Below, one piece after another: positions 8,445 to 17,966 of a stretch of 64,000 nucleotides of DNA. Source of the DNA: UBA5336 sp039818165 (GTDB lineage Bacteria > Pseudomonadota > Alphaproteobacteria > Caulobacterales > Hyphomonadaceae). Under the pieces are notes generated by a model that had not been told where the DNA came from, did no database searches, and saw only the letters and a program-made list of their open reading frames with translations. The stretch lies in assembly GCA_039818165.1 (NCBI GenBank), contig JBCBUL010000004.1, positions 79,568-143,567 on the forward strand. Reading direction: 5' to 3'. Each line of letters opens with the position of its first letter. Within the stretch, counting starts at the first letter, position 1. Position numbers and translations under genes: made by a program.

Positions 8445-9941
8445 ATGGCGGTGACTACCCGATTTGCCCCGTCCCCCACGGGAATGCTCCATATTGGAGG
8501 CGCTCGCACTGCGCTTTTCAACCTTTTATTTGCCCGCTGTCGGGGCGGCCGCTTTCTCCTGCGTATCGAAGACACCGACAAGGCGCGCTCGACGCCGGAA
8601 GCGACCAAGGCCATTCTGGACGGTATGGCGTGGCTTGGGCTTGAAGCTGACGAGCCCCCGGTTTTTCAGAGCGCTCGGGCGGACCGCCACGTCGAAGTTG
8701 CCCACGCGATGCTGGAAAATGGCACCGCATTCCGCTGCTACGCCACGCCTGACGAGTTACAGACGCGCCGGGACGAAGGAGAGGCCAAGCGCCAGGCGGC
8801 CAAGGCTGAGGATATTTCCGATGAAGCGCGCGCAGCGTTGCGAGCAGAAGCCGACCGCTTGCTGGCTCCGTTTCGCTCCCCTTGGCGCGACGGCGCAGAT
8901 GCACCAAGCGAAGACGCGCCCTTCACGGTGCGACTTCGGGCACCGGACAGCGGGACGCTTGTCCTCGAAGATGCGGTGCAGGGCCGGATCGAAATTCAGG
9001 CCCACGAGATCGACGATCTGATCCTGCTGCGTGCCGATGGAACACCGACGTATATGCTCGCCGTGGTCGTGGACGACCATGACATGGATGTCACGCATAT
9101 CATCCGAGGCGACGACCATTTGCGAAATGCCTTCCGGCAGACCCCGATCTATCAAGCGATGGGGTGGGACGTGCCGGTTTTTGCGCATGTCCCGCTTATC
9201 CATGGGTCGGATGGCAAGAAATTGTCAAAACGCCATGGCGCCCAATCCACCATCGAGTATCGCGACTTGGGATACCTTCCGGAGGCGATGGCAAGCTATC
9301 TCACCCGGCTTGGCTGGTCTCACGGAGACCAGGAAGTCTTCACACTAGATGAAGCCGCCAGCGTGTTCAGCCTAGAGGGGATCGGCAAAGCCCCTGCCCG
9401 GCTCGATTTCGACAAGCTAGCGGATGTGAACCGCCATTTCCTGAGACAAGCTGCACCAGATCGCCTGTTAGACCTTATCTTGCCAGAACTGGAACAAGGT
9501 GGCCGGCTTGATCCGGCGGTTCGCGCCGCAGTGCAGCATGCGATGCCTACCGTAGTCGAAAGGGCCAGCACCCTTCATGAGCTTGCTGAAGCCTTCGCCT
9601 TCCTGACCGCACGCCGACCGTTGCAGTTAAACAAGAAAGCGCGCAAAACCGTGAAGGGTGCGGGCCTTGACCGGCTCGAAGCTCTGGGCGAATTGCTTAC
9701 AGACGTGAAAGAATTCGACGTCGATACCATCCAGAATGCCCTCCAAACCTTTTGCGATGCACAAGGGCTTGGAATGGGACAAGTGGGCCCGCCTCTGCGC
9801 GCGGCTCTCACAGGGGGATTGCCTGCGCCAGACCTGGCTCCTGTGATATCCTGGATCGGACGTGAAGAAGTGCTGGCCAGGCTTGAAGATCAAATCGTCG
9901 CTCTGCGCGGTGAAAACGAAACAGAAGAGGGTCCCCAATGA
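8445..9941 (+). CDS. gltX: glutamate--tRNA ligase
   Basis: A class I aminoacyl-tRNA synthetase of 498 residues that charges tRNA-Glu. The ATG at 8445 begins MAVTTRFAPSPTG; GGGAG lies 12 nt before it and the upstream extension of the frame is not conserved. The HIGH-type signature HIGGARTALFN (about residues 16-26) and the KMSKS-type signature DGKKLSKRHGA (about 255-265) are both present, with RIEDTDKARS and IIRGDDHLRN between them. Alphaproteobacteria often carry two GltX paralogues, one of which charges tRNA-Gln for amidation; which this is cannot be told from sequence alone. It is coupled to gltA by an ATGA overlap. Confidence 0.95.
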   Translation: MAVTTRFAPSPTGMLHIGGARTALFNLLFARCRGGRFLLRIEDTDKARSTPEATKAILDGMAWLGLEADEPPVFQSARADRHVEVAHAMLENGTAFRCYATPDELQTRRDEGEAKRQAAKAEDISDEARAALRAEADRLLAPFRSPWRDGADAPSEDAPFTVRLRAPDSGTLVLEDAVQGRIEIQAHEIDDLILLRADGTPTYMLAVVVDDHDMDVTHIIRGDDHLRNAFRQTPIYQAMGWDVPVFAHVPLIHGSDGKKLSKRHGAQSTIEYRDLGYLPEAMASYLTRLGWSHGDQEVFTLDEAASVFSLEGIGKAPARLDFDKLADVNRHFLRQAAPDRLLDLILPELEQGGRLDPAVRAAVQHAMPTVVERASTLHELAEAFAFLTARRPLQLNKKARKTVKGAGLDRLEALGELLTDVKEFDVDTIQNALQTFCDAQGLGMGQVGPPLRAALTGGLPAPDLAPVISWIGREEVLARLEDQIVALRGENETEEGPQ

Positions 9942-11242
9942 AGAGTAACATGACGCCGAAGGGCACAGCGACGCTGGAAGTGAACGGAAAAACCGTTGAG
10001 CTCCCAGTCCTGAGTGGAACGGATGGGCCCGATGTCGTCGACGTGCGGACCCTTTATAAGCAGGCGGGTGTTTTCACGATTGACCCTGGCTTCACCTCAA
10101 CGGGCAGCTGCGAAAGCCAGATTACCTTCATTGATGGAGAGAAAGGTCGCCTGCTCCATCGCGGCTACCCAATCGACCAGCTGGCTCAGAATTCAGGCTT
10201 TTTGGAAGTCGCCTACCTGTTGCTGAATGAAGATCTGCCAACCCAGCCAGAGTTCACAGATTTCCAGCACAAAATCACCATGCACACGATGCTGCACACG
10301 CAGATCGACAGGTTTTTTGAAGGCTTTCGCCGCGACAGCCACCCCATGGCAATGTTGGCCGGAACCGTTGCCGCGCTCTCGGCCTTTTATCCTGACGCCA
10401 TGGACATTCAGGACGCTGAAGAGCGCGAGCTCGGCATTTATCGAATGCTGGCAAAGATGCCGACCCTGGCTTCGCGCGTCTATAAATACTCAATCGGCCA
10501 GCCCTTCGTAGAGCCCGATAACTCGCTGTCCTATGCAGAGAATTTCCTGCGCATGTGTTTCTCGGTTCCCGCCGAGCGGTACGCCCCCAACCCCATTTTG
10601 ACTCGCGCAATGGACCGGATCTTCATCCTGCACGCTGACCACGAGCAGAACGCCTCCACGTCAACCGTGCGACTGGCAGGCTCGTCTGGCGCTCACCCAT
10701 ATGCTGCCATCTCTGCAGGCGTAGCCAGCCTTTGGGGTCCCTCCCATGGTGGGGCCAATGAAGCCGCGCTGAACATGCTGCGGGAAATCGGCTCCGCTGA
10801 CCGGGTCGGTGAATATGTGAAGAAGGCCCAGGATCCATCAGACAGCTTCCGCCTGATGGGCTTCGGACACCGGGTGTACAAGAACTACGACCCGCGCGCG
10901 AAAGTGATGCAGGAAACGGCGGCCGAAGTGCTCGACGAACTCGGCATCAACGATCCAGTGCTCGAAGTGGCCAAGGCGCTCGAAAAGATCGCCCTGGAAG
11001 ACGACTACTTCGTCGAGCGTAAGCTGTACCCGAATGTGGACTTCTATTCAGGCGTGATCCTGAACGCTATTGGCTTCCCAACCAACATGTTCACGGTGCT
11101 CTTCGCAGTCGCGCGCACGGCGGGCTGGCTTGCACAACTCAATGAGAGCATCGAAGACCCTGCCGCGCGTATTGGGCGTCCACGCCAGTTGTACACGGGC
11201 GCCGATGAAAGGGACTTCGTGCCGATCCGAGAGCGGACCTAG
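9938..11242 (+). CDS. gltA: citrate synthase
   Basis: This 434-residue enzyme condenses acetyl-CoA with oxaloacetate to start the TCA cycle. It is the long, NADH-sensitive type II form, with the extended N-terminal beta domain (KQAGVFTIDPGFTSTGSC). Active-site blocks are HADHEQNASTSTVR (catalytic His), SLWGPSHGGANEAALNML (second His) and GFGHRVYKNYDPRA. The start overlaps the gltX stop by 4 nt, so the two are probably one operon. The gene ends at a strong hairpin terminator. It feeds on acetyl-CoA that acs, further along the window, can supply. Confidence 0.97.
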   Translation: MKSNMTPKGTATLEVNGKTVELPVLSGTDGPDVVDVRTLYKQAGVFTIDPGFTSTGSCESQITFIDGEKGRLLHRGYPIDQLAQNSGFLEVAYLLLNEDLPTQPEFTDFQHKITMHTMLHTQIDRFFEGFRRDSHPMAMLAGTVAALSAFYPDAMDIQDAEERELGIYRMLAKMPTLASRVYKYSIGQPFVEPDNSLSYAENFLRMCFSVPAERYAPNPILTRAMDRIFILHADHEQNASTSTVRLAGSSGAHPYAAISAGVASLWGPSHGGANEAALNMLREIGSADRVGEYVKKAQDPSDSFRLMGFGHRVYKNYDPRAKVMQETAAEVLDELGINDPVLEVAKALEKIALEDDYFVERKLYPNVDFYSGVILNAIGFPTNMFTVLFAVARTAGWLAQLNESIEDPAARIGRPRQLYTGADERDFVPIRERT

Positions 11243-11266
11243 ACAAAGAAAAACCGGAACCAACAA

Positions 11267-11300
11267 AACGTGGCAGCCCTGAGGGTCTGCCACGTTTTTT
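11267..11300. terminator. strong rho-independent terminator between gltA and der
   Basis: AACGTGGCAG (11267-11276) pairs perfectly with CTGCCACGTT (11287-11296) around a 10-nt loop and runs directly into TTTT. On the minus strand the hairpin is followed by TTTT after the der stop, so it can serve both convergent genes. Confidence 0.9.
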
Positions 11301-12795
11301 AGTTGGCCTTGTGGGCAAAAGGATTCTTGGGCTTGCGCACGAAGAGCCGGATGGGAACACCGGTCATGTCGAAAGCAGCCCGAATGCCGTTCACCAGGTA
11401 GCGCTTATACTGTTCCGGCATCTTGTCGCCGCGCGAGGCCATCATCACAAAAGTCGGCGGGCGCGCTTTGATCTGAGCGATATATTTCGGTTTTATACGT
11501 TTGCCCTGCACCGCGGGCGGAGGGTGGTGTTCCATTGTGTGTCGCAGCCAGCGATTCAGGTCGCCCGTGCGCACCTTTGCGGTCCAGTTGCCAAACAGAT
11601 CCACAACGGCGGGCATGAGTTTTTCAGTGTGCTTGCCCGTTAGACCCGACAGGAAAACTATTGGGGCGCCGCCTGCATTTGGTAGCAACCGCGCCGCCTT
11701 CTCGCGCAGGGCCTTGGCTGTCTCGCTTTGATTATCCACCGTATCCCATTTGGACATCACCAGCACCAAACCGCGCCCTTCCCGCAGCGCCAGATCCGCA
11801 ATTTGCAAGTCCTGTTTTTCCAAAGCTTCGCCGGAATCCATAACGAGGGCGATGATGTCGGCGTATTTCAGAGACCGGATCGTCTCCCCGGTGGATAAGC
11901 GCTCCAGTCGCTCTTGCACCTTGGACTTCTTGCGCAGGCCTGCCGTATCCACCAGACGCACATGGCGCCCCTCCCACTCCCAATCGATCGAGACGGAGTC
12001 GCGTGTTATGCCTGCTTCCGGCCCTGTCAGAAGCCTTTCAGACTGAAGCAAAGTGTTGATGAGTGTGGACTTGCCGGCGTTTGGTCGGCCGACAATCGCC
12101 AGTTTGATGGGTTTTTCGGGCGTACCTGCTGGCGCGGCTTCAACAAGATCAGCATCCGCTGCATCGATGGCTTCGACAAGCGCATCGTCGCTGAGGGATT
12201 GATCTTCAATATCGATATGGGCGAGCCGATCCAGAATGTCCTCCGAACGGTCGAGAGCCTCGTCTTCCTCATCGCCGGCGAGCGCAGCCTCGAAGGCGAC
12301 GTCCCCAAGCACTGTGCGAATGGCGTCGTACAGGTCCGCCATGCCCTCGCCGTGTTCTCCGGAAATGCCTACGGGCTCACCAAGCCCCAGATTCCAGCCT
12401 TCGGTAAGTCCAGCATCCGCGGCAAGCCCTTCGGCCTTGTTACCCGCCAATACGACAGGCAGTCCGGACTTGCGCAGAATTTCCGCAAAGCGTTCGTCTG
12501 CAGGCGTAACGCCCTGGCGCGCATCAAACAGGAAGAGCGCCAATTCGGCTTCGGCGATGGCTGCCTCTGTCTGCGCCCGCATCCGCGCCTCAAGAGACCC
12601 GTCGGTGACGTCTTCAAACCCGGCCGTGTCAACGAGTAGAAGTGGTAAGTCCGCAAGGCGCCCGTCGGCTTGCTTGCGATCGCGCGTAACCCCGGGTTGG
12701 TCGTCGACAATGGCTATTTTCTTGCCGACCAGCCTGTTGAACAGGGTGGATTTGCCGACATTGGGTCGGCCGACGATCGCAATTTTCAGTGACAT
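11299..12795 (-). CDS. der: ribosome-assembly GTPase Der (EngA)
   Basis: A 498-residue tandem GTPase required for maturation of the 50S subunit. The first G domain starts at residue 1 with GRPNVGKSTLFNRL (P-loop), DQPGVTRDR (switch I), VDTAGFED and AGNKAEG (G4, an NKxE-type variant). The second G domain has GRPNAGKSTLINTLL, AGITRDSVSI, VDTAGLRKKS and MSKWDTV. The C-terminal KH-like domain ends with GVPIRLFVRKPKNPF. An acidic insert of about 50 residues separates the two G domains. The gene follows bamB on the same strand with an 18-nt gap, an arrangement seen also in enterobacteria (yfgM-bamB-der). Confidence 0.96.
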   Translation of the reverse strand: MSLKIAIVGRPNVGKSTLFNRLVGKKIAIVDDQPGVTRDRKQADGRLADLPLLLVDTAGFEDVTDGSLEARMRAQTEAAIAEAELALFLFDARQGVTPADERFAEILRKSGLPVVLAGNKAEGLAADAGLTEGWNLGLGEPVGISGEHGEGMADLYDAIRTVLGDVAFEAALAGDEEDEALDRSEDILDRLAHIDIEDQSLSDDALVEAIDAADADLVEAAPAGTPEKPIKLAIVGRPNAGKSTLINTLLQSERLLTGPEAGITRDSVSIDWEWEGRHVRLVDTAGLRKKSKVQERLERLSTGETIRSLKYADIIALVMDSGEALEKQDLQIADLALREGRGLVLVMSKWDTVDNQSETAKALREKAARLLPNAGGAPIVFLSGLTGKHTEKLMPAVVDLFGNWTAKVRTGDLNRWLRHTMEHHPPPAVQGKRIKPKYIAQIKARPPTFVMMASRGDKMPEQYKRYLVNGIRAAFDMTGVPIRLFVRKPKNPFAHKAN

Positions 12796-12813
12796 GGCGC
12801 CAGCGATACGCCC

Positions 12814-14175
12814 CTAGCGGATCGCAAGCAAGCGCGCGTCATCTGTGAGCACGAAGAGATGCTCACCAACAGCAATGGGTTCCAGGTATACGCGCTCCCC
12901 AAGATCGATGCGGTCCACGGGCTGGCCGGTCTGTGGATCAAACGCCACCATGTCGCCCTGGCTGGACACGACGATTACGCGCCCCCCTGCCACGATCGGT
13001 CCCGAATAACTCAAGCGCCCCTTCTCATCATCCATATCCCGGAACGGCACCATTTGCGTCGCCCAATACACACGGCCCGTCTCAGCTTCCAGTGCGGCTA
13101 GGGTCGCGTCTGTTCCTGCAATGAAGATGTACTCCCCGGCGAGTGCCGGCGCCTGGGTCGACCCGATGCCCTGGGCCCAGATGCGATTACCACTGCGCCC
13201 GTCGATACCGGCCGTCACACCAGATTGGTTCGCAACAATTACGAGCCCACCGGCCAGGACCGGCCGTGCCGCGATGTCATTGATCGCCGAAATCGGAGTG
13301 AACCGCCCCGGACGCGAGAGCGCATCGCTCCAGAGGCGACGACCATTGCTCGAAAGATAGGCGATCACCTCTCCAGACGAATATGGGACGACAACAATGT
13401 CTTCCACCGCCGCAGGGCTTGGGCTGCCCAGAACGCGTGCTGGCTCTGCGATGGCCTGGTCACTCCATTGAAGTTGACCGTCTTCCAAAGCCATCACCAG
13501 GACTTCGTTGTTGTTCGATGTCACGAAAATCCGACCGTCCTTGATCGTCGGGGATCCCGTCATGGGCGCTTCGGTCTCGCGGGTCCAGATCACCCGTCCG
13601 GTCTCTGCATCCAGCGCGGTGACGCTTCCGAAGCCGCTGGAAACAACCAGTCGGTCTCCCCCGAGCGCGATGCCGCCGCCAATGCTCACCCGGTCGCGTT
13701 CATTGCTCGATACAATCTTGTGGTCCCAGACCGGGGACCCGGTCTGTAGATCGAGGGCGTGGACACGTTGGTCAGCATCTAGAACGTAAATGTGGTTTGC
13801 GTTGGCCACAGGCGCGGCCGTGAGGGCAGAATCTCGGCCCGACCCGGCCCCGACATTCCGGCTCCAGGCAATCTCAAGGGACTCCCCGGCCAACACATGG
13901 CCAACCACTTTTGAAGGGCGCGATCCCGCCTCAGGCCATTCAGTCAGGGACTCTGCGACGGGCAAAACAATTGGCGATGTCGCCAGTTCAGGGTCTGCCG
14001 CCAGTGCCTCATCGCCCAACACCATGGCGATGCGTCCGGCCCGATCAGCGGCTTCTTCCGCCTCGCGCTCGGCATTGCCGAACGTCACCAGATCGCCGAT
14101 CGAGCTACAGCCCGCCAAGGCGGTGAGGCTGGCAACCACGAGGGAGAGCTTACGCAAATGGGGAACGCGGTTCAT
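12814..14175 (-). CDS. bamB: outer-membrane assembly lipoprotein BamB-like beta-propeller
   Basis: A 453-residue lipoprotein with signal peptide and lipobox (VASLTALAGC), followed by PQQ-type propeller repeats. Repeats are recognisable by DLQTGSPVWDHKI, DAETGRVIWTRE, DGRSGNRIWAQG and EAETGRVYWATQ, each with the characteristic G-x-x-x-W tail. BamB assists the BamA complex in inserting beta-barrel proteins into the outer membrane. The start overlaps the stop of the upstream TPR gene by 4 nt, and der follows. The synteny with yfgM and der supports BamB over a PQQ dehydrogenase, and no dehydrogenase active-site motif is evident. Confidence 0.88.
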   Translation of the reverse strand: MNRVPHLRKLSLVVASLTALAGCSSIGDLVTFGNAEREAEEAADRAGRIAMVLGDEALAADPELATSPIVLPVAESLTEWPEAGSRPSKVVGHVLAGESLEIAWSRNVGAGSGRDSALTAAPVANANHIYVLDADQRVHALDLQTGSPVWDHKIVSSNERDRVSIGGGIALGGDRLVVSSGFGSVTALDAETGRVIWTRETEAPMTGSPTIKDGRIFVTSNNNEVLVMALEDGQLQWSDQAIAEPARVLGSPSPAAVEDIVVVPYSSGEVIAYLSSNGRRLWSDALSRPGRFTPISAINDIAARPVLAGGLVIVANQSGVTAGIDGRSGNRIWAQGIGSTQAPALAGEYIFIAGTDATLAALEAETGRVYWATQMVPFRDMDDEKGRLSYSGPIVAGGRVIVVSSQGDMVAFDPQTGQPVDRIDLGERVYLEPIAVGEHLFVLTDDARLLAIR

Positions 14176-14891
14176 TCTGTTTCCTCTGGCATCGGCGCAT
14201 CGAGTGTTTCAGTCGGCGCTTCGGGTTCAGTCGCCGTGGGTGTTTCAGGTGCCACACGCGGGATCGCATCGATGGCAATTCTGGCGCGTTGCTGCAGGCC
14301 CGCAGGGGCATTAGCAGCGATCATGAGACGGTTGTAATCGCGGCGTGCACGGGAGAAATCTCCCTCTGAAAACGCCTTCGCGGCGATCAATTCCTCCGCG
14401 AGCGCTCCCAGTTGTGACTCCGTCGCGATCAACGCGCCAAGTTCTGCTTCCATGTCCGTCAGTGTCATGGTTTCTGCACGCAGGTAAACGGATTTCAGCA
14501 GCGCCAACTGTTGATAGGCGTCGCCATCGGCAGACGCTGTTTCCGAAAGCGCAACAACAGCACCATTCGTGTCTCCGCCCCCCTCTAGTCTCGCCTGGGC
14601 CAGCAAATGTGCGGCGAGCGGTGACAGACGCGTGTCGTCGTCTACCATCGCTTGCAATTCAGCCTGGGCCAGGCCGTAGTCTCCCGACTCAAGCGCGGAA
14701 AGCGCTGACTCCAACACAGCCACCTGGGCTCTTTTCTGGGCGTCGACCTGGCCCGAGCGCCATTCGCTGAACGCCACGAAGCCAACAATTGCAATCGCTG
14801 CAAGCCAGACAATCCAACCGTAGCGCTTCCACAGTTCTCCAAGTCTGTCCTTGCGGACTTCCTCTTCGACCTCTTCGAAAATATCCGACAC
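14172..14891 (-). CDS. YfgM-like membrane-anchored TPR protein
   Basis: The GTG at 14891 is taken as start because GGAG lies 10 nt upstream and the protein then begins MSDIFEEVEEEVRKDR, the usual N-terminus of this alphaproteobacterial family; an ATG 45 nt further upstream is the alternative. One transmembrane segment follows at about residues 24-42 (YGWIVWLAAIAIVGFVAF). The remaining ~190 residues are alanine/leucine-rich helical pairs (TPR_21-like), ending in a Pro/Glu/Thr-rich tail. In E. coli YfgM works with PpiD at the Sec translocon; this protein is immediately upstream of bamB, overlapping by 4 nt, and a PpiD-like gene lies elsewhere in the window. Confidence 0.8.
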   Translation of the reverse strand: MSDIFEEVEEEVRKDRLGELWKRYGWIVWLAAIAIVGFVAFSEWRSGQVDAQKRAQVAVLESALSALESGDYGLAQAELQAMVDDDTRLSPLAAHLLAQARLEGGGDTNGAVVALSETASADGDAYQQLALLKSVYLRAETMTLTDMEAELGALIATESQLGALAEELIAAKAFSEGDFSRARRDYNRLMIAANAPAGLQQRARIAIDAIPRVAPETPTATEPEAPTETLDAPMPEETE

Positions 14892-14970
14892 GGGATCCCG
14901 TCTCCAAAACTTCAGGCACCTCCATAGCCGCGCCACGCGGCGCCCGCAACGAAGTCAGCGCGTTTGACCC

Positions 14971-15792
14971 TCAGCTTTTGCCCAGCGTGTAGGTTTCTTT
15001 GGCGCTCGGAAACGTCCGGGCGCGCACCTCATCGGCATAAGCGCCAACGGCCTGGCTGACCAGCCCTTTCAGATCGCCATAGGTGCGCACGAATTTCGGT
15101 GTCCAGTCGAACTGGCCAAGCATATCGTTGGTCACGAGGATTTGCCCGTCACAGGCCGCAGAGGCGCCTATCCCAATTGTGGGACAAGCAACCGCCTCAG
15201 TGATCTCTACCGCCAAGTCTTCCGCCACCCCTTCCACCACGATGGCAAAGGCGCCTGCATCAACCGCGGCATGGGCTTCTTCCAGAACCCGGCTTCGTTC
15301 ATCCTGGGTCCGTCCCTGTGCGCGGAATCCGCCATTTACATTCACAGCCTGGGGCCTGAGCCCGACATGGCCCATCACCGGCACACCGCGCTCCACCAGA
15401 TGGGCGATCTGTTTCGCAGCATAAGCACCGCTTTCAATTTTGACCGCCTGGCAACCCGTCTCGCTCATAATCCTGGCCGCATTGAGAAACGCCTGGTCGG
15501 AATTGGTCTCATAGGATCCAAAAGGCATGTCCACGACGACAAAAGACTGCTGTGAGCCGCGCATCACTGCCTGCCCATGGAGAATCATCATTTCAAGCGT
15601 GACGCCCACAGTTGAGGGCAAGCCGTGAACAACCATTCCGACGCTGTCTCCCACCAGAAGCAGGTCACAGTGGGCGTCTAGTAGCGCTGCGGTTGGAGCA
15701 TCATAGGCGGTGAGACATACAAGGGGTTCACCGCCCTTTGCAGCGGCGATGTCCTTGACGGTTTTTCGGCGAGTCTGTGATTGGGCTGACAT
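14971..15792 (-). CDS. panB: 3-methyl-2-oxobutanoate hydroxymethyltransferase
   Basis: A 273-residue TIM-barrel enzyme that uses 5,10-methylene-THF to hydroxymethylate alpha-ketoisovalerate, the first step of pantothenate (hence CoA) synthesis. Diagnostic segments are LTAYDAPTAALLD, LLVGDSVGMVVHG (Mg-binding Asp), VVDMPFGSYE, AVKIESG, PVMGHVGLRPQ and the catalytic Glu in FAIVVEGV, then CPTIGIGAS. Length is typical. It lies upstream of the YfgM-bamB-der genes on the same strand with a 79-nt gap, so it may head that transcript. No panC is visible nearby. Confidence 0.95.
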   Translation of the reverse strand: MSAQSQTRRKTVKDIAAAKGGEPLVCLTAYDAPTAALLDAHCDLLLVGDSVGMVVHGLPSTVGVTLEMMILHGQAVMRGSQQSFVVVDMPFGSYETNSDQAFLNAARIMSETGCQAVKIESGAYAAKQIAHLVERGVPVMGHVGLRPQAVNVNGGFRAQGRTQDERSRVLEEAHAAVDAGAFAIVVEGVAEDLAVEITEAVACPTIGIGASAACDGQILVTNDMLGQFDWTPKFVRTYGDLKGLVSQAVGAYADEVRARTFPSAKETYTLGKS

Positions 15793-15834
15793 CCTGCCCG
15801 ATTAGCGCGCGGGCCCATTGCCTGCAAGCAGGCC

Positions 15835-16419
15835 CTATGCAGGGGGCCAGATCCCAATGCCAAACAGGACCGGGTGCAGCCAAAGTATCAGTGCAGCGGA
15901 CACCGCCAGTCCGATAACAACCGCGCCGATATCCCCAGCCGTTGAGACCGTCGCATCTGGACCAGGACCGAGATCGCCGCGCCGCTTTGCTGCAATCCGG
16001 GAGACAACACCGTAGATCAAGAAACTGCCGAACAGGGCGACGCTGGCCACATCCCCATTCGCCAGCAAATGACCCAGCGCCCAGAGTTTCACCGCGGCAA
16101 GCATGGGGTGTTTCAATGCCTTCTTGATCCGTCCAGTCGGCATGTAGGCTGATACGAGCATAACCAGCGCAACCGGCATCAGAATGTAGTTCAGGTGCCG
16201 CCCCCACACCGGTGGCGTGTAAAGAACCTCGGCAGGTCGGGCCGCGCCATACCCGTAGATGATCATCACCAGTCCAGCGAGCGCAACAATGCTGTAGAGG
16301 CCCATATAGACGGGCTGCCCGAGGCGCTCTCGCATATCCACGCCACTGACTCGGGACCGCAGCGAGGAGAAAAGATGGGTGGAAAAGAAAACGGCAAGGC
16401 CGCCTAGCAACAAGGTCAT
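15835..16419 (-). CDS. NnrU-family integral membrane protein
   Basis: A 194-residue protein with about five or six hydrophobic helices (LLLGGLAVFFSTHLF, LYSIVALAGLVMIIYGYG, LNYILMPVALVMLVSAY, SVALFGSFLIYGVVS, AVVIGLAVSAALILWL). The arrangement, with HPMLAAVKLWALGHLLANGD in the middle, matches NnrU, named for its link to nitrite/nitric oxide metabolism; NnrU proteins are also common in genomes without denitrification, and their function is unproven. The ATG at 16419 is preferred over a GTG at 16425 because GGGAAG sits 5 nt before it. It lies 42 nt upstream of panB on the same strand. Confidence 0.85.
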   Translation of the reverse strand: MTLLLGGLAVFFSTHLFSSLRSRVSGVDMRERLGQPVYMGLYSIVALAGLVMIIYGYGAARPAEVLYTPPVWGRHLNYILMPVALVMLVSAYMPTGRIKKALKHPMLAAVKLWALGHLLANGDVASVALFGSFLIYGVVSRIAAKRRGDLGPGPDATVSTAGDIGAVVIGLAVSAALILWLHPVLFGIGIWPPA

Positions 16420-16476
16420 GATCACTTCCCAGCAAACCTACCGGGACTATGCCTCACAAGGCCGGACTTTGGAAAG

Positions 16477-17907
16477 TCAGTTGCCCGATACCGGCCCGCC
16501 GAGGGCCTGGTAGAGCCGGACCTGCGTTTGGAGCTGTGCAGCTCGATTGGCGATCAGTGCGCGCTCGGCCGCGAAGCTCCTCTGGCGCAGGTTCAGGACA
16601 TCGAGAAGGTCGGTATCGCCGGCCTGGTAGCGCACCTCCGTCAACCTCAGCGCCTCATTCGATTCGGTGAGCACTGTCTCAAGCAAGCTTTCGCGTTCAC
16701 GCAGGTTCGAAAACAAGTCTGATGTGTTCTCAACATCCGCCAGTGCCGACAGGACAGTCGAGCCGTAGCGTGCAAGACCTTCGCGCACCGAGGCATCCGC
16801 GGCATCGATCTGTGCCCCGCGCAGGCCCCCATCAAACAGGGACTGCGCCAATTGTCCGCCAACCGTTGCCGCCATGGACACCGGATCAAACACATCGGCA
16901 ATCTCAGTGGCGCCGCTGGACAGTCCGCCGGAAAAGGTGAGTTGAGGCCAGCGCCGGGCCCGTGCCTGGTCCGCAACAGCCGTGCCGGCAATCACGTTAA
17001 ATTCGGCAGCAACAATATCTGGTCGCCGGCGCAGCACATCGAGAGGTGTCGCCGGATCAAGTAAACCCGGCGGTGCGGGGAGCGTATCGGCGGCCTCAAT
17101 TTCAGCGCCCGGATAGCGGCCCAACAAGACTTCAAGTGCTCGCTGGGCCTGACGAACCGCGATCTCTGCCGCGACCACGGCTTCCTTGGCGCTCGCAAGG
17201 TCGGAGCTTGACAGCGCCTGATCCCGGCGCGCCACGGCACCCGCTTCAAACAAGCGGTCAACAAGGTCGGAACTCTCTGCAATCGCGGTCTCTGTCCGCT
17301 CCGCGAGGGCCAATTGCCGTCGCGCGGCGATGAGTTCGAAATAGGACACCGCCGTCAACGCGGCCACATTCTGGCGGCTGGCCTCGAGAATGGCCTGACT
17401 CGCTACCAACTGCGCTTCGCCAGCGCGCACGCCCGCCCGGTTTACACCGCGCAAGTCCGCTTCCCACGCGACGCTGAGATTGGCCGAATAGGTGTCGATG
17501 GCGGAAGGAATTGCAAAGTTGAACCCAGGCCCCTGGGCCTCTTCAAGCGGTTCAGACTCGCTGAAACCGATGCCGAGCGAGAGAAATGGCGACAGAGCCG
17601 CGCGTGACTGCGCCAACAAGGCTTCTGCCTGGGCCACGCTTTCTACACTGGCTTGCAGGTCGAGATTATTTGCAAGGGCCTCATTCACCAGCGTTTCAAC
17701 GTCGGCGCCGAAGCTGGCGGACCAGCCCTGCGCGATCTCAAGGTCGCCATGGCTGAGATCGGCCTGCCATTCGGCAGACAGATCAATTGCCAGTTCGCTG
17801 GCTTCGATGGACGTGTTGCGTGCATCGTCGCTGGCAAGACTGGCGATCGTGCCACACCCTGACAGAGCAATCGCGCTCAGGACGGCAGGGACCAAGGGTC
17901 GTTTCAT
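16477..17907 (-). CDS. RND-type efflux outer-membrane lipoprotein (NodT/OprM family)
   Basis: A 476-residue outer-membrane factor that, in this family, forms the TolC-like duct for a tripartite RND pump. The signal peptide ends in the lipobox IALSGC. The two outer-membrane efflux repeats are visible: LVNEALANNLDLQASVESV with ALLAQSRAALSPFLSLG in the first half, and LDVLRRRPDIVAAEFNVIAG with ARRWPQLTFSGG in the second; LTEVRYQAGDTDLLDVLNLRQ near the end is the classic terminal helix. The ATG at 17907 is chosen because AGGAG lies 8 nt away, whereas the ATG at 17913 is too close. No pump or adaptor gene adjoins it. Confidence 0.9.
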   Translation of the reverse strand: MKRPLVPAVLSAIALSGCGTIASLASDDARNTSIEASELAIDLSAEWQADLSHGDLEIAQGWSASFGADVETLVNEALANNLDLQASVESVAQAEALLAQSRAALSPFLSLGIGFSESEPLEEAQGPGFNFAIPSAIDTYSANLSVAWEADLRGVNRAGVRAGEAQLVASQAILEASRQNVAALTAVSYFELIAARRQLALAERTETAIAESSDLVDRLFEAGAVARRDQALSSSDLASAKEAVVAAEIAVRQAQRALEVLLGRYPGAEIEAADTLPAPPGLLDPATPLDVLRRRPDIVAAEFNVIAGTAVADQARARRWPQLTFSGGLSSGATEIADVFDPVSMAATVGGQLAQSLFDGGLRGAQIDAADASVREGLARYGSTVLSALADVENTSDLFSNLRERESLLETVLTESNEALRLTEVRYQAGDTDLLDVLNLRQRSFAAERALIANRAAQLQTQVRLYQALGGPVSGN

Positions 17908-17966
17908 GCGCATCTCTCCTCGACCTTAGACCAAAGCCGCCTTTTCAATCGCTCTATCCCAGAGCA

